Part shown: positions 1 through 6,604 of the stretch, piece by piece
Numbering within the stretch: position 1 is the first letter of the stretch
How the letters are laid out: the number at the start of each line of letters is the position of its first letter
The notes under the pieces: model-generated
The model's database searches: none
What the model was told of the DNA's origin: nothing
The model's input: the letters and a program-made list of their open reading frames with translations, nothing else
Made by a program: the position numbers and the translations under genes
Assembly: GCA_001464165.1 (NCBI GenBank)
Contig: LNEX01000417.1
Coordinates: forward strand, 1 to 16,833
Direction of reading: 5' to 3'
Length of the DNA: 16,833 nucleotides
Source of the DNA: a bacterium Ga0077546
GTDB taxonomy: Bacteria > Cyanobacteriota > Vampirovibrionia > Obscuribacterales > Obscuribacteraceae

Positions 1-239
1 CGGCGTGCCGCATCAGGGTCTTGAAAAATATCTATATCGCCTAAATGGGCGCGGCCAGAGGTCGGCTTGAGAATAGTAGAAATCACACGCAGTGTAGTGG
101 TTTTGCCAGCACCATTGGGGCCGAGTAGGCCAAAGATTTCACCTTGACCGACTTCAAAAGAGATTTCGTCACAAGCAAAGAACTCACCCCTTGCCGGCTC
201 ATAGAAGCGCTTACACAATTTTTCAACATGCAACTTCAT
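1..239 (-). CDS. ABC transporter ATP-binding protein, N-terminal part (NatA-like)
   Basis: This is the nucleotide-binding subunit of an ABC exporter. It hydrolyses ATP in the cytoplasm to drive the permease encoded just upstream. I translated 79 codons from the ATG at 239. They begin MKLHVEKLCKRFYEP and contain the Walker A motif GPNGAGKTT at about residues 40-48, followed by TLRVISTILKPTSGRAHLGD, the usual A-loop to Q-loop spacing. The Q-loop, signature, Walker B and H-loop lie beyond the window edge, so the gene is cut off. The start codon overlaps the permease stop as ATGA (236-239), which indicates translational coupling and a 1:1 complex. The family resembles NatA/CcmA-type exporters with ABC-2 permeases. 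The substrate cannot be read from this fragment. Confidence 0.93.
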   Translation of the reverse strand, partial: MKLHVEKLCKRFYEPARGEFFACDEISFEVGQGEIFGLLGPNGAGKTTTLRVISTILKPTSGRAHLGDIDIFQDPDAAR

Positions 240-1552
240 GAGCTAGTTTCCTTCTTAGAGAATAGGCGCCCCAAAGAATCAACTTTACGGCCAAGGTATG
301 AACCCGGATCAACCTGCTCAAAGAGAAAGAGGCGCGCCAAGGCTAAAGCACTGAAAGTAAGAAGCAGACTAACAAAAGTTACCACGATAAACGTGTAGTT
401 AAAAGGAACACCACTGAATATGGCCTTAAGCATCAGAGTGCAATTGAGGATTGGTACCCACATCATTCGGCTATTCAGTTCGAGATTAGGGAAGAGAGCA
501 CAAGGTGGCAATAGCAAGATAATCAGCAAGGGAAAAGTCGTCCATTGCTGGGCAGAACGCACAGTCCGGCAAAAGCTGGTAGCAAAAATCATTAAAGCTG
601 AGATTAAGACTGCCAATAGCAAATAACAAGCAACAAGACCAATAGCCTGAGCCGTGTTCAAATTGAAAACCAGGTGGTCACTTGTAAAACGCGGAAACAG
701 CTTAGCTTGTGAAAGAATTAGTGCCGCCACAGAATACATACTGACAAAATTGACTAGGCCAGATACCGCAGCAAAAGTTGACACCGCAGCCAGCTTTCCT
801 AGCATGATCATCGTTCGAGAAACCGGCAAAAGACACGAAGTCTCTATGGTGTTGCGCTCAAACTCTTCAGCGGTTACAGCAATTGCTGGATAGGCAGCGC
901 CGAGTCCGAGCATAAGCAAACTAAAGATGATCAGGCAAAGAGTAGCTGAAATGTTCTCTAGTTTATTCAGTCGGCTTTTGCCCGCAGACCCAGCGACTTT
1001 CTGAGTATTTCCACTGGCAGTAATGTTCTGCGAAACAATAGTAAAGCCTTGCGAATTCTCTTTTGCTAGACCTTTGCTGGCAAATGCTTCAGTTATCTCT
1101 TGCAGGTAGGCAGTTTTCAAATTGTCGTTAATGGTGGTAGCGAGGGTGGCGACTTTGAGCAATTGATTGACTCGCAGCTCTACATAGTCAGCTTTGCGAG
1201 TAATTATGGCATCGACTTTGCCTTCAGCTAGGTCCTTTTCGGGCTGAGCACATTCTATTTTTTTGAAGTGTTTGCGCTTTTGTAAAATCGCGTCAATTTG
1301 CTCTAAACCCTTATCAGTTGGTCCACTGATAGAGTAAGTGATGCTTTTATCTTTGTCTGAATCGGCCTTGAACATCACTAGTTCGGCAGAACCCACCAGC
1401 AGAGCTGGATAAAGCAAAGCAGGCACAACAAAAGTATAGATAAATACGTCTTTGTCACGGAAAGAATGCCTGAGATCCTTCCGGTAAACTTCTTTGAAAA
1501 CCAGCCAGAAACTAGCTAGTGAATTATGAGACAGCGAAGAATTGGCAGAAAT
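236..1552 (-). CDS. ABC-2 type permease, NatB-like (start codon uncertain)
   Basis: This is the membrane subunit partnering the ATPase at 1-239. It has the NatB/ABC-2 layout: an N-terminal basic stretch and first membrane helix, a large extracytoplasmic domain of about 130 residues, the cytoplasmic motif EEFERNTIETSCLLPVSR (family motif ERxTxETLLxxPVSR), then about five more hydrophobic segments and a basic tail. The first conventional start in frame is GTG at 1426, but that cuts through the first helix. The frame stays open to a TAG at 1571-1573 and encodes FWLVFKEVYRKDLRHSFRD just before the helix, which is typical NatB N-terminus. No ATG, GTG or TTG exists in this extension. I placed the start at an ATT (1552) preceded by GGAG at 9 nt, but this is a guess. 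The segment 236-1426 is certain. NatB relatives export Na+ or small molecules; the substrate here is unknown. Confidence 0.82.
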   Translation of the reverse strand: MSANSSLSHNSLASFWLVFKEVYRKDLRHSFRDKDVFIYTFVVPALLYPALLVGSAELVMFKADSDKDKSITYSISGPTDKGLEQIDAILQKRKHFKKIECAQPEKDLAEGKVDAIITRKADYVELRVNQLLKVATLATTINDNLKTAYLQEITEAFASKGLAKENSQGFTIVSQNITASGNTQKVAGSAGKSRLNKLENISATLCLIIFSLLMLGLGAAYPAIAVTAEEFERNTIETSCLLPVSRTMIMLGKLAAVSTFAAVSGLVNFVSMYSVAALILSQAKLFPRFTSDHLVFNLNTAQAIGLVACYLLLAVLISALMIFATSFCRTVRSAQQWTTFPLLIILLLPPCALFPNLELNSRMMWVPILNCTLMLKAIFSGVPFNYTFIVVTFVSLLLTFSALALARLFLFEQVDPGSYLGRKVDSLGRLFSKKETSS

Positions 1553-1569
1553 AACGCTTAGCTCCAGGT

Positions 1570-1598
1570 ACTATAAATTACTACCTAGTAGTTAACTA
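1570..1598 (-). promoter_or_regulatory. Possible promoter of the ABC exporter pair
   Basis: Reading the minus strand, TAGTTA (1598-1593), a 17-nt spacer and TATAGT (1575-1570) make a passable sigma70-type promoter ahead of the permease. It overlaps the dyad at 1582-1605, as expected if a repressor controls it. The -35 box is poor and the leader would be only about 10 nt, so this is tentative. Confidence 0.3.
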
Positions 1599-1605
1599 CC
1601 CAGTA
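1582..1605. promoter_or_regulatory. 24-bp dyad, candidate operator
   Basis: A perfect 12-bp palindrome GTAGTTAACTAC (1588-1599) is flanked by symmetric TAC (1582-1584) and GTA (1603-1605). The result is an inverted repeat of pattern TACnnnGTAGTTAACTACnnnGTA with 18 of 24 positions symmetric. It sits in the gap between the mobA-like gene and the ABC permease and overlaps a possible -35 box. This geometry suits a dimeric regulator of the GntR or TetR type. No regulator gene is visible in the window. Confidence 0.45.
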
Positions 1606-1650
1606 TTTGCCTATATTACTTCTGCTTCTAGGCGCTACCCATATTAGCAA

Positions 1651-2322
1651 CTATTGCTGGCGCTTGTTCACATTTAGGTGATGTATTGCCCCACCAGTGA
1701 CCAAGCGGCTGTAGTCCTGGGGTGTGTTGACATTAAAGTAAGCTGGCAGCCCTTCTGCACTTTCTTCGGCAATCTCGAAGGTGGCTGAATTGAGACCAGA
1801 AAGGAAGTCTTTGAGCGACAAGTCGCCATTGAATAGCGATTCTTCTAGAGGCTTGATGCAATTTTTAGAATAGACGCCAAGCAATGGCTCGATGCCGTCT
1901 TCATGAGAGGCAACCACAACATCGTACTCATGGCGCTGGCCCACAAGTTGGCGAATTAGTTTCGGCTCAACTAGAGGCATGTCGCAGGCGATAACAAAGG
2001 CATGGGGATATTGAGCAACCAATAGACCTGAAAGAATACCACCAAGCGGGCCGCGATAAGGAAGAATATCTTTAACCACATCGACTTCAAAATCTTCAAA
2101 AGTCTCTGGTTCATTGGCAATCAAAAATGTCTCGGCGAAGAGATCTTGCACTACGTTCAAAATGTGACTAATCATAGTGGTGCCGCCATATGGCAAGAAT
2201 GCCTTGGGGCGCCCCATGCGTTTCGACTTGCCACCACACAAAATCAGACACGAAACCGGCAAAGGCAGTGTTTCGCGCGTGGGCGTCTCGATAATCGAAT
2301 TATGCTTTAGCGGACCAGTCAT
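1651..2322 (-). CDS. mobA: MobA-like molybdenum cofactor guanylyltransferase
   Basis: This cytoplasmic nucleotidyltransferase probably joins GMP from GTP to molybdopterin-molybdenum to give the bis-MGD cofactor. The 223-residue product shows the family motifs in order: LCGGKSKRMGRPKAFLP (28-44, nucleotide and Mg binding), GPLGGILSGL (91-100), ACDMP (112-116, metal-binding Asp), EPLLGVY (145-151) and FNVNTPQDY (196-204). I chose the ATG at 2322 because AGGA lies 9 nt upstream and the length then fits the family (about 190-220). A longer version from a GTG at 2418 (255 residues) has only a weak SD, but it would close the gap to the gene upstream and cannot be excluded. No other cofactor genes are present. 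Related MobA-like enzymes can use other substrates, so the exact specificity is inferred. Confidence 0.88.
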   Translation of the reverse strand: MTGPLKHNSIIETPTRETLPLPVSCLILCGGKSKRMGRPKAFLPYGGTTMISHILNVVQDLFAETFLIANEPETFEDFEVDVVKDILPYRGPLGGILSGLLVAQYPHAFVIACDMPLVEPKLIRQLVGQRHEYDVVVASHEDGIEPLLGVYSKNCIKPLEESLFNGDLSLKDFLSGLNSATFEIAEESAEGLPAYFNVNTPQDYSRLVTGGAIHHLNVNKRQQ

Positions 2323-2456
2323 CTTGTCGTATCCTAAAGTTAAACTGTCTCTTTTCCAGATTGCTTCGAGTGCTTGTGCTTGTTTCGAGAATCGGTTTGG
2401 TCTGTCGTTACTATTCACCTTCTAACTTCCCTTGGGCTTCTAGATGCTCCACGGCT

Positions 2457-3323
2457 CTATTCTCCGCGATAAATAGGGCTGCGCTTTTCGGCAAAAGCGG
2501 CAAGTCCTTCTAGTCTATCTTTTGTATTGAGAAGCTCTAAGTATGCCCGTGTCTCTAGGGCCAATCCAGACTCGAGATCGCGGTCATAGCCTTGGTCAAT
2601 GGCAATTTTTGCTTGTCTGAGCGAAAGCGGCGCGGCTGTTGCAATTTCGACAGCCCAATCGCGCACTGCCGTCATCAAGGCTTGATGATAACCATCAACA
2701 AGTTCATTGCCATCGGCAGCGGGCACTACTCGATGAATCAAGCCAAGCCGCTCACCCAGTTGGGCAGTAACAGGAGCAGCCGTCAGAATCAATTCTTTTG
2801 CCTTTGACTTACCGATTAAGCGAGGCAGTCGCTGCGTACCACCAGCACCAGGAATGATACCAAGTTTGACTTCAGTCAAGCGCAGCTGAGCAGACTCAAC
2901 CATTACTCTAAGGTCGCAGGCTAGCGCTAGCTCGAAACCGCCCCCCCAAGCAGAGCCATTAATAGCAGCTACTACCACTTGCGGCAAAGCCTCAACAGCT
3001 CGCATCGTGCGCTGTATCAAGGCAAGATAATCAAGGGTGTCGCCTTGAGTCATTCCCTTCCGTTCAGCTAGGTCAGCACCAGCACAAAATGATTTAGTAC
3101 CTGAGCCAATTATGCCAACGACCCTAATACTGCTGTCTTCCTTTAATTCCTCGCAGGCCGCGAGCAACGCCTTGAGCAAATCACGGTTAAGGCAATTCAT
3201 TACTTTAGGGCGGTTGAGCTTGAGCCAAGCAATCGAGGCCTCTTTCTCAACAGTAAGAACCGGTCCAGACATAGTCCCAGATTCAGTCCCAGATTCAGTC
3301 CCAGATTCAGTCATAGTACTCAT
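2457..3323 (-). CDS. Enoyl-CoA hydratase/isomerase (crotonase family), probably methylglutaconyl-CoA hydratase
   Basis: The 288-residue crotonase probably adds water to an enoyl-CoA. CAGADL (80-85) and GSAWGGGFELALACD (123-137) form the oxyanion hole. Glu131 in GGGFEL and Glu151 in LTEVKLGIIPGAGGTQRL match the two catalytic glutamates of rat mitochondrial hydratase (Glu144, Glu164), so hydratase chemistry is expected rather than isomerase only. A standard C-terminal helix with FAEKRSPIYRG follows. The gene lies directly after HMG-CoA lyase and a biotin carrier, which suggests the methylglutaconyl-CoA step of leucine breakdown (LiuC/YngF-like). ATG 3323 has AGGAG at 5 nt, and this SD overlaps the lyase TAG stop. 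Residues 5-17 are an unusual TESG repeat encoded by a 12-bp tandem repeat, and a second Met at 18 could be an alternative start. Confidence 0.92.
   Translation of the reverse strand: MSTMTESGTESGTESGTMSGPVLTVEKEASIAWLKLNRPKVMNCLNRDLLKALLAACEELKEDSSIRVVGIIGSGTKSFCAGADLAERKGMTQGDTLDYLALIQRTMRAVEALPQVVVAAINGSAWGGGFELALACDLRVMVESAQLRLTEVKLGIIPGAGGTQRLPRLIGKSKAKELILTAAPVTAQLGERLGLIHRVVPAADGNELVDGYHQALMTAVRDWAVEIATAAPLSLRQAKIAIDQGYDRDLESGLALETRAYLELLNTKDRLEGLAAFAEKRSPIYRGE
3279..3314. repeat. 12-bp tandem repeat inside the crotonase 5' end
   Basis: Three near-identical copies of a 12-bp unit (CCCAGATTCAGT on the plus strand) encode the TESG repeats at residues 5-17 of the enoyl-CoA hydratase. The unit length is a multiple of three, so changes in copy number would keep the frame. 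It lies ahead of the conserved crotonase fold, which begins near residue 21. Confidence 0.8.
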
Positions 3324-3331
3324 CGCTGCTC

Positions 3332-4216
3332 CTAAGCTATGGCTTTAACGGCCTTCTCGCGCTCGGCAAGACTGGCCATGAGGTAACGCCCCGGCAATTT
3401 CTTGCCTAAAAGTTTCTCTGCTAGCGCACCAGCATCTACTAGTTTTTCTAAATCAACTCCGGTCTTGATGCCCATGCCGTGAAGCATATAGACCAAATCT
3501 TCAGTAGCAAGATTGCCCGAAGCACCGGGGGCGTAGGGGCATCCACCAAGACCACCTAAACTGCTATCAAAAATTGTGATACCACTTTCTAAACCAGCAA
3601 CGACATTAGCAAGAGCAGTGCCGCGTGTATCATGGAAATGCAGAGCTAGCTGAGAACGAGGTATCTGCCTCTCTTGGGCTAACATCGTGATCAAATCAAA
3701 TACTTGCTTTGGCGTAGCAGCACCAATGGTGTCGCCTAAAGAAATCTCGTCAACGCCACTAACCAAGAGCTTCTCTACTATTTCAGCGACAACGGCTGGG
3801 TCGACCAGACCATCATAAGGGCAGGCAAAAACAGTCGATACATAACAACGCACACGCCTTTTGTCGGCCTTGGCAGCGGCTGTCACTTCAGCCATTGTCG
3901 CGAGGGCTTCTTCAATCGTTTTATTGATGTTCTTCTTGCTATGCGACTGAGAGGCTGACATAAACAAGTTAACTTGCTTAAGACCAGCATCACAAGCGGC
4001 TTGATAGCCCTTCAGGTTAGGCACCAGAGCGGAGGTGCGCAGGCCCGTTTGAGCAATCAATATAGAATTAGTGGAAAGCTCTTTTGCCAACTCTGGACCG
4101 TCGGCCAGTTGTGGAATCCACTTTGGTGAGACGAAAGAAGTGATTTCAATGTCTTTCAAGCCAGTTGCCGCCAGCGCCTCAATCAGTTTGATTTTGTCGC
4201 TCAAACACATGCACAT
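3332..4216 (-). CDS. Hydroxymethylglutaryl-CoA lyase, 5' end disrupted
   Basis: HMG-CoA lyase cleaves HMG-CoA to acetyl-CoA and acetoacetate, the last step of leucine degradation. The 294-residue frame carries most of the TIM barrel: ITSFVSPKWIPQLAD (25-39), LVPNLKG (64-70), EISLGDTIGAATP (157-169), HFHDT (193-197, the two metal-binding histidines), GGLGGCPYAPGASGN (221-235, with the catalytic Cys226) and NLATEDLVYML. It begins abruptly at MCMCLSDKIKLIEAL. The preceding VEVGPRDGLQNE block, which holds the essential Arg and a metal-ligand Asp (Arg41/Asp42 in the human enzyme), is absent. An apparent true start, MFESLPTNVHVFE, lies in another frame at 4200-4238. As read here the gene is probably non-functional, or the sequence carries a local deletion. 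It sits between a biotin carrier and a crotonase, as in Bacillus yngG. Confidence 0.88.
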   Translation of the reverse strand: MCMCLSDKIKLIEALAATGLKDIEITSFVSPKWIPQLADGPELAKELSTNSILIAQTGLRTSALVPNLKGYQAACDAGLKQVNLFMSASQSHSKKNINKTIEEALATMAEVTAAAKADKRRVRCYVSTVFACPYDGLVDPAVVAEIVEKLLVSGVDEISLGDTIGAATPKQVFDLITMLAQERQIPRSQLALHFHDTRGTALANVVAGLESGITIFDSSLGGLGGCPYAPGASGNLATEDLVYMLHGMGIKTGVDLEKLVDAGALAEKLLGKKLPGRYLMASLAEREKAVKAIA

Positions 4217-4238
4217 TAGTTGGCAATGACTCGAACAT
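4200..4238 (-). other. Out-of-frame 5' remnant of the HMG-CoA lyase gene
   Basis: An ATG at 4238, 15 nt after the biotin-carrier stop and preceded by GGAAG, opens MFESLPTNVHVFE. This matches the usual lyase N-terminus just before the invariant VGPRDGLQNE. The next codons in this frame are unrelated and stop about 20 nt further on. The lyase body resumes in a different frame at LSDKIKLIEAL. Compared with the human enzyme, about 15 residues are missing. Restoring the frame needs 3n+2 bases, for example about 44 or 47. Confidence 0.6.
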
Positions 4239-4253
4239 AACTTCCAATAAATT

Positions 4254-4466
4254 CTAGCTAAGAGTGATAATCAAATCGCCTTCGTTGACAAAGTCGCCGC
4301 TTGCGACTTTTACTTCTTCGACTTTTCCTGATTCGCTTGATGCCACAGGCAACTGCATTTTCATCGATTCAAGAATAGCTACGTCAGTGCCGTCGCTAAC
4401 TTGATCACCGGGCTTGACTAGAATTTCAATGACCACGCCGGCCATCATGGAGCAAACTTGTTTCAA
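4254..4466 (-). CDS. Small biotin carrier protein (acyl-CoA carboxylase biotinyl domain)
   Basis: The 70-residue protein is a single biotinyl/lipoyl-type barrel. VCSMMAGVVIEILVKPGDQV leads to ILESMKMQLPV, with the biotin-accepting Lys36 in ESMKM, followed by GKVEEVKVASGDFVNEGDLIITL. It would carry carboxybiotin between the biotin carboxylase and carboxyltransferase subunits of an acyl-CoA carboxylase, by context probably methylcrotonyl-CoA carboxylase. Free-standing carriers of this size occur in Bacillus leucine-degradation operons (YngHB). No carboxylase subunits are in the window, so partners must be encoded elsewhere. I chose the TTG start at 4466 because GGGAG lies 8 nt upstream and the product then has the normal N-terminus (K-x-V-x-x-x-MAG). 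The first ATG (4448) would trim the first strand. Confidence 0.9.
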   Translation of the reverse strand: MKQVCSMMAGVVIEILVKPGDQVSDGTDVAILESMKMQLPVASSESGKVEEVKVASGDFVNEGDLIITLS

Positions 4467-4501
4467 CTCAGACTCTCCCAGAGAATATTGGCAACGAGCA
4501 A

Positions 4502-4529
4502 GAAAGCGCTCTGACTTGAGAACGCTTTC
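4502..4529 (-). terminator. Possible hairpin terminator after the Trp-Gly protein gene
   Basis: On the minus strand GAAAGCG-TT-CTC-AAGTCA-GAG-CGCTTTC forms a 10-bp stem with a two-base bulge, followed by a weak T-rich stretch (TTGCTCGTT). It lies about 70 nt after the stop at 4600, between the disordered-protein gene and the biotin carrier. That would separate the leucine genes from those upstream. The U tract is poor. Confidence 0.35.
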
Positions 4530-4599
4530 AACGCAGCATATGTTAACAAACAGCTTTACGAACTGTATGACGGCTGTCTTATCATATTGTCCAAATTTT

Positions 4600-6369
4600 C
4601 TACTTAAATAGACCTTTCAAAACGTCGTCTATTTTCTTGTTGTCGCCAGAATCTTCGGAACCGCCCGGCTGATTGGGGTCTCCAGCGTTGCCAGAAGAAG
4701 AACTATCGGGCGAGCCCCAGTCAAATGCTGCTGGAGTACCGGCGCCACGTCTGCGACCTTTAACAGGACTAATCAAGGCGCCATCAGCGGCACGCGCCAA
4801 GCTAGAGCGTGATTCGTCAGTAGAAGCCGTTTGCTCTGGGGCTGACATTGGAACTCCAGGAAGTTGTGCTGGTTGCGCAAATGGAGGAGAAGACTGGGGT
4901 TGAGAGAAGGGATTGGCCGGGGTTTGAGGTACAGACGGAGTAGAGGGTTGCGCCTGAGCAGCAGGATCGCCCCAAGGGCTGCCCTGAGTCGCCCATCCGG
5001 AAGAAGAAGCCTGACCGCTGCGGCCCCAAGCTTCAGCGGCAGAGTTACCGGAGTCAGCAGCGCTAGGAGAGGCTGCAGGGGGAGCTGCTAGAGGGAAATT
5101 AGTTGGCGCCTGCATCGCTGGCATACCCTGCCTACTAGCCGTTGGTTGACCCCAACCACCACCTGCAGCAGGCATTTCTGCTGGTGCGGATTGGGCAGCA
5201 GGGCTGGACCATGGCGAGCCGCCACCAGTCTGACCCCATCCACCTTCGTTAGTAGAAGGAGGAGGAGCAGCAAGCGATTCGGGTGTACTAGCTGAGGCAT
5301 TTACCGAAGCTGCACGTTGAGCTTCAGCTTCTTTCATCTGCCAATCTTCGCCAAAATCACCCCAAGCCCCGGCGGGCTGTTGAGGGGCAGGTGCCGCTTG
5401 TTGAGATGCTGCTGGGTGCCCCCAGATGTCAGCTGCGCTTTGGCGCTGTTCAACTTCGACCTGCGCTGGTGAAGAATCGCCACTGCCCCAAGGGTTAGGA
5501 GAAGGGCTGGGAGAAGGGTTAGGATTTGGATTGTCCGCGGCGGAAGGCACAGCATTAATGGCCGTAGAACTCCAAGAGAAGCCAGAGTTCTCGGGCTCAA
5601 CTGCAGCAGCTTCTTGGCTCTGTGAACCAGAAGCAAGAGCCGAGTTTATGTCTGGTGCATTGTTCGAAGCAGAACTAAAGGAACTCATAATCGGGTCATC
5701 AGGCGGAGCATGTTCGATCGGTGCTTCTACTTGCGAGGTCTCCGCTTGAGCCGCTTCGAACTGGGCCACAGAACTGAAAGTCGGGGCGTCAGTAGCTACG
5801 GCCTCTTGCACTTGGGGCTCTGGCTCCGCAATAACTTCTGGCTCAGGTTCAGGTGAGACAGCAATAACTGGTTCTGGTTCTAGAATAGGCTCTGAAATTT
5901 GTTCTGGCGCAACTTCTGCAGCTGGCACGCTTACTGGCACTGGTTGCACGGCTGGCTCAGTTCTTGCACTCTCAGTGACTTCAACGGCAGAAGGCTGCGA
6001 GGAAGATTCACGGGCGGCTCGCCTGGCAGCTCGACCTTCAGCATGAGAACTAGGAGCTGGCGTCGGGGTTGCTGCTGGCGCGGCAGTGGAGACTGAACTT
6101 GAAACTGGAGCTGAGCCAGCTGCAGCTGCTGATACGGCCATATTACTCAGCTGGAGCTTCCAATTTCCTGATAAATAGCGCTCTCTCATCAGGTTGATCT
6201 TCTCGCGGTCTTTATTTAGACCGGCAAGCTTTATTTTGCTCGATTCAATGCGCTTCTCCAATTCAGCAATTTGCTGATTGATAGCGTTCATCTCTTCGCG
6301 AGTAACTTCTTCCTTCTCGGTGAACTCATCGAGAAGCTCCCGCAACATCTCGGGATTGATAGCGACCAT
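4600..6369 (-). CDS. Uncharacterised coiled-coil plus disordered Trp-Gly-rich protein
   Basis: I do not recognise this 589-residue protein. Residues 1-70 are charged and helical (MVAINPEMLRELLDEF, then a heptad-like stretch at about 20-65), suggesting a short coiled coil. Residues 80-550 are low complexity, rich in Ala, Pro, Ser, Gln and Glu. They include EPEPEP runs (155-190), an NPNPNPSPSPSPNPW stretch (280-294) and 12 Trp between 266 and 551, eight of them followed by Gly. The tail has a basic patch KGRRRGAG (537-544) and ends in a short amphipathic segment, KKIDDVLKGLFK. There is no signal peptide or membrane helix, so it is probably cytoplasmic. AGGAG lies 10 nt before ATG 6369. It follows another unknown gene (6605-7411) but is separated from it by a terminator. 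A scaffold role is conceivable but unproven. Confidence 0.8.
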   Translation of the reverse strand: MVAINPEMLRELLDEFTEKEEVTREEMNAINQQIAELEKRIESSKIKLAGLNKDREKINLMRERYLSGNWKLQLSNMAVSAAAAGSAPVSSSVSTAAPAATPTPAPSSHAEGRAARRAARESSSQPSAVEVTESARTEPAVQPVPVSVPAAEVAPEQISEPILEPEPVIAVSPEPEPEVIAEPEPQVQEAVATDAPTFSSVAQFEAAQAETSQVEAPIEHAPPDDPIMSSFSSASNNAPDINSALASGSQSQEAAAVEPENSGFSWSSTAINAVPSAADNPNPNPSPSPSPNPWGSGDSSPAQVEVEQRQSAADIWGHPAASQQAAPAPQQPAGAWGDFGEDWQMKEAEAQRAASVNASASTPESLAAPPPSTNEGGWGQTGGGSPWSSPAAQSAPAEMPAAGGGWGQPTASRQGMPAMQAPTNFPLAAPPAASPSAADSGNSAAEAWGRSGQASSSGWATQGSPWGDPAAQAQPSTPSVPQTPANPFSQPQSSPPFAQPAQLPGVPMSAPEQTASTDESRSSLARAADGALISPVKGRRRGAGTPAAFDWGSPDSSSSGNAGDPNQPGGSEDSGDNKKIDDVLKGLFK

Positions 6370-6552
6370 AGAAAATTAGCTCCTAGATTTCAAGATTATC
6401 CATGAAAATTGAAAACCATCCACTATCAAGTTCTTACCACTTCGTAGAGAATTAAATCTACAAGTATTAAAACACGCTTAGCCTTGTTTGCCACAAAATA
6501 ATACCGAAGATGGTGTCATTTTCGTGACCTTGAGAAGCCTCGTGCTGCTTCT

Positions 6553-6585
6553 TCAAATGCAAAAGAGAAGACCTCAGTCTTCTCT
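6553..6585 (-). terminator. Intrinsic terminator after the 268-residue hypothetical gene
   Basis: On the minus strand a perfect 9-bp stem AGAGAAGAC / GTCTTCTCT with a four-base loop (TGAG) is followed at once by TTTTGCATTT. It lies 20 nt after the stop of the gene ending at 6605. The opposite strand has no U tract, so it acts in the minus direction. The remaining 6370-6552 holds only the SD of the next gene; I saw no convincing promoter there. Confidence 0.75.
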
Positions 6586-6604
6586 ATATACAAGGTCTTT
6601 CAGC

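Noticed and set aside
4717..5574. Idea that the Trp-Gly repeats form an Argonaute-binding hook
   Set aside because: That function is known from eukaryotic proteins. No Argonaute or small-RNA gene is in the window, and bacterial low-complexity tails can acquire such motifs independently.
5426..5749. Long plus-strand open frames opposite the disordered protein gene
   Set aside because: They lie antisense to a low-complexity, stop-poor region, lack good SD sequences and encode biased peptides typical of shadows of Ala/Pro/Ser codons.
6370..6470. Possible promoter (TTGATA or GATAAT-like boxes) upstream of the Trp-Gly protein gene
   Set aside because: No pair of boxes with proper spacing fits well, although a promoter is expected here because of the upstream terminator.
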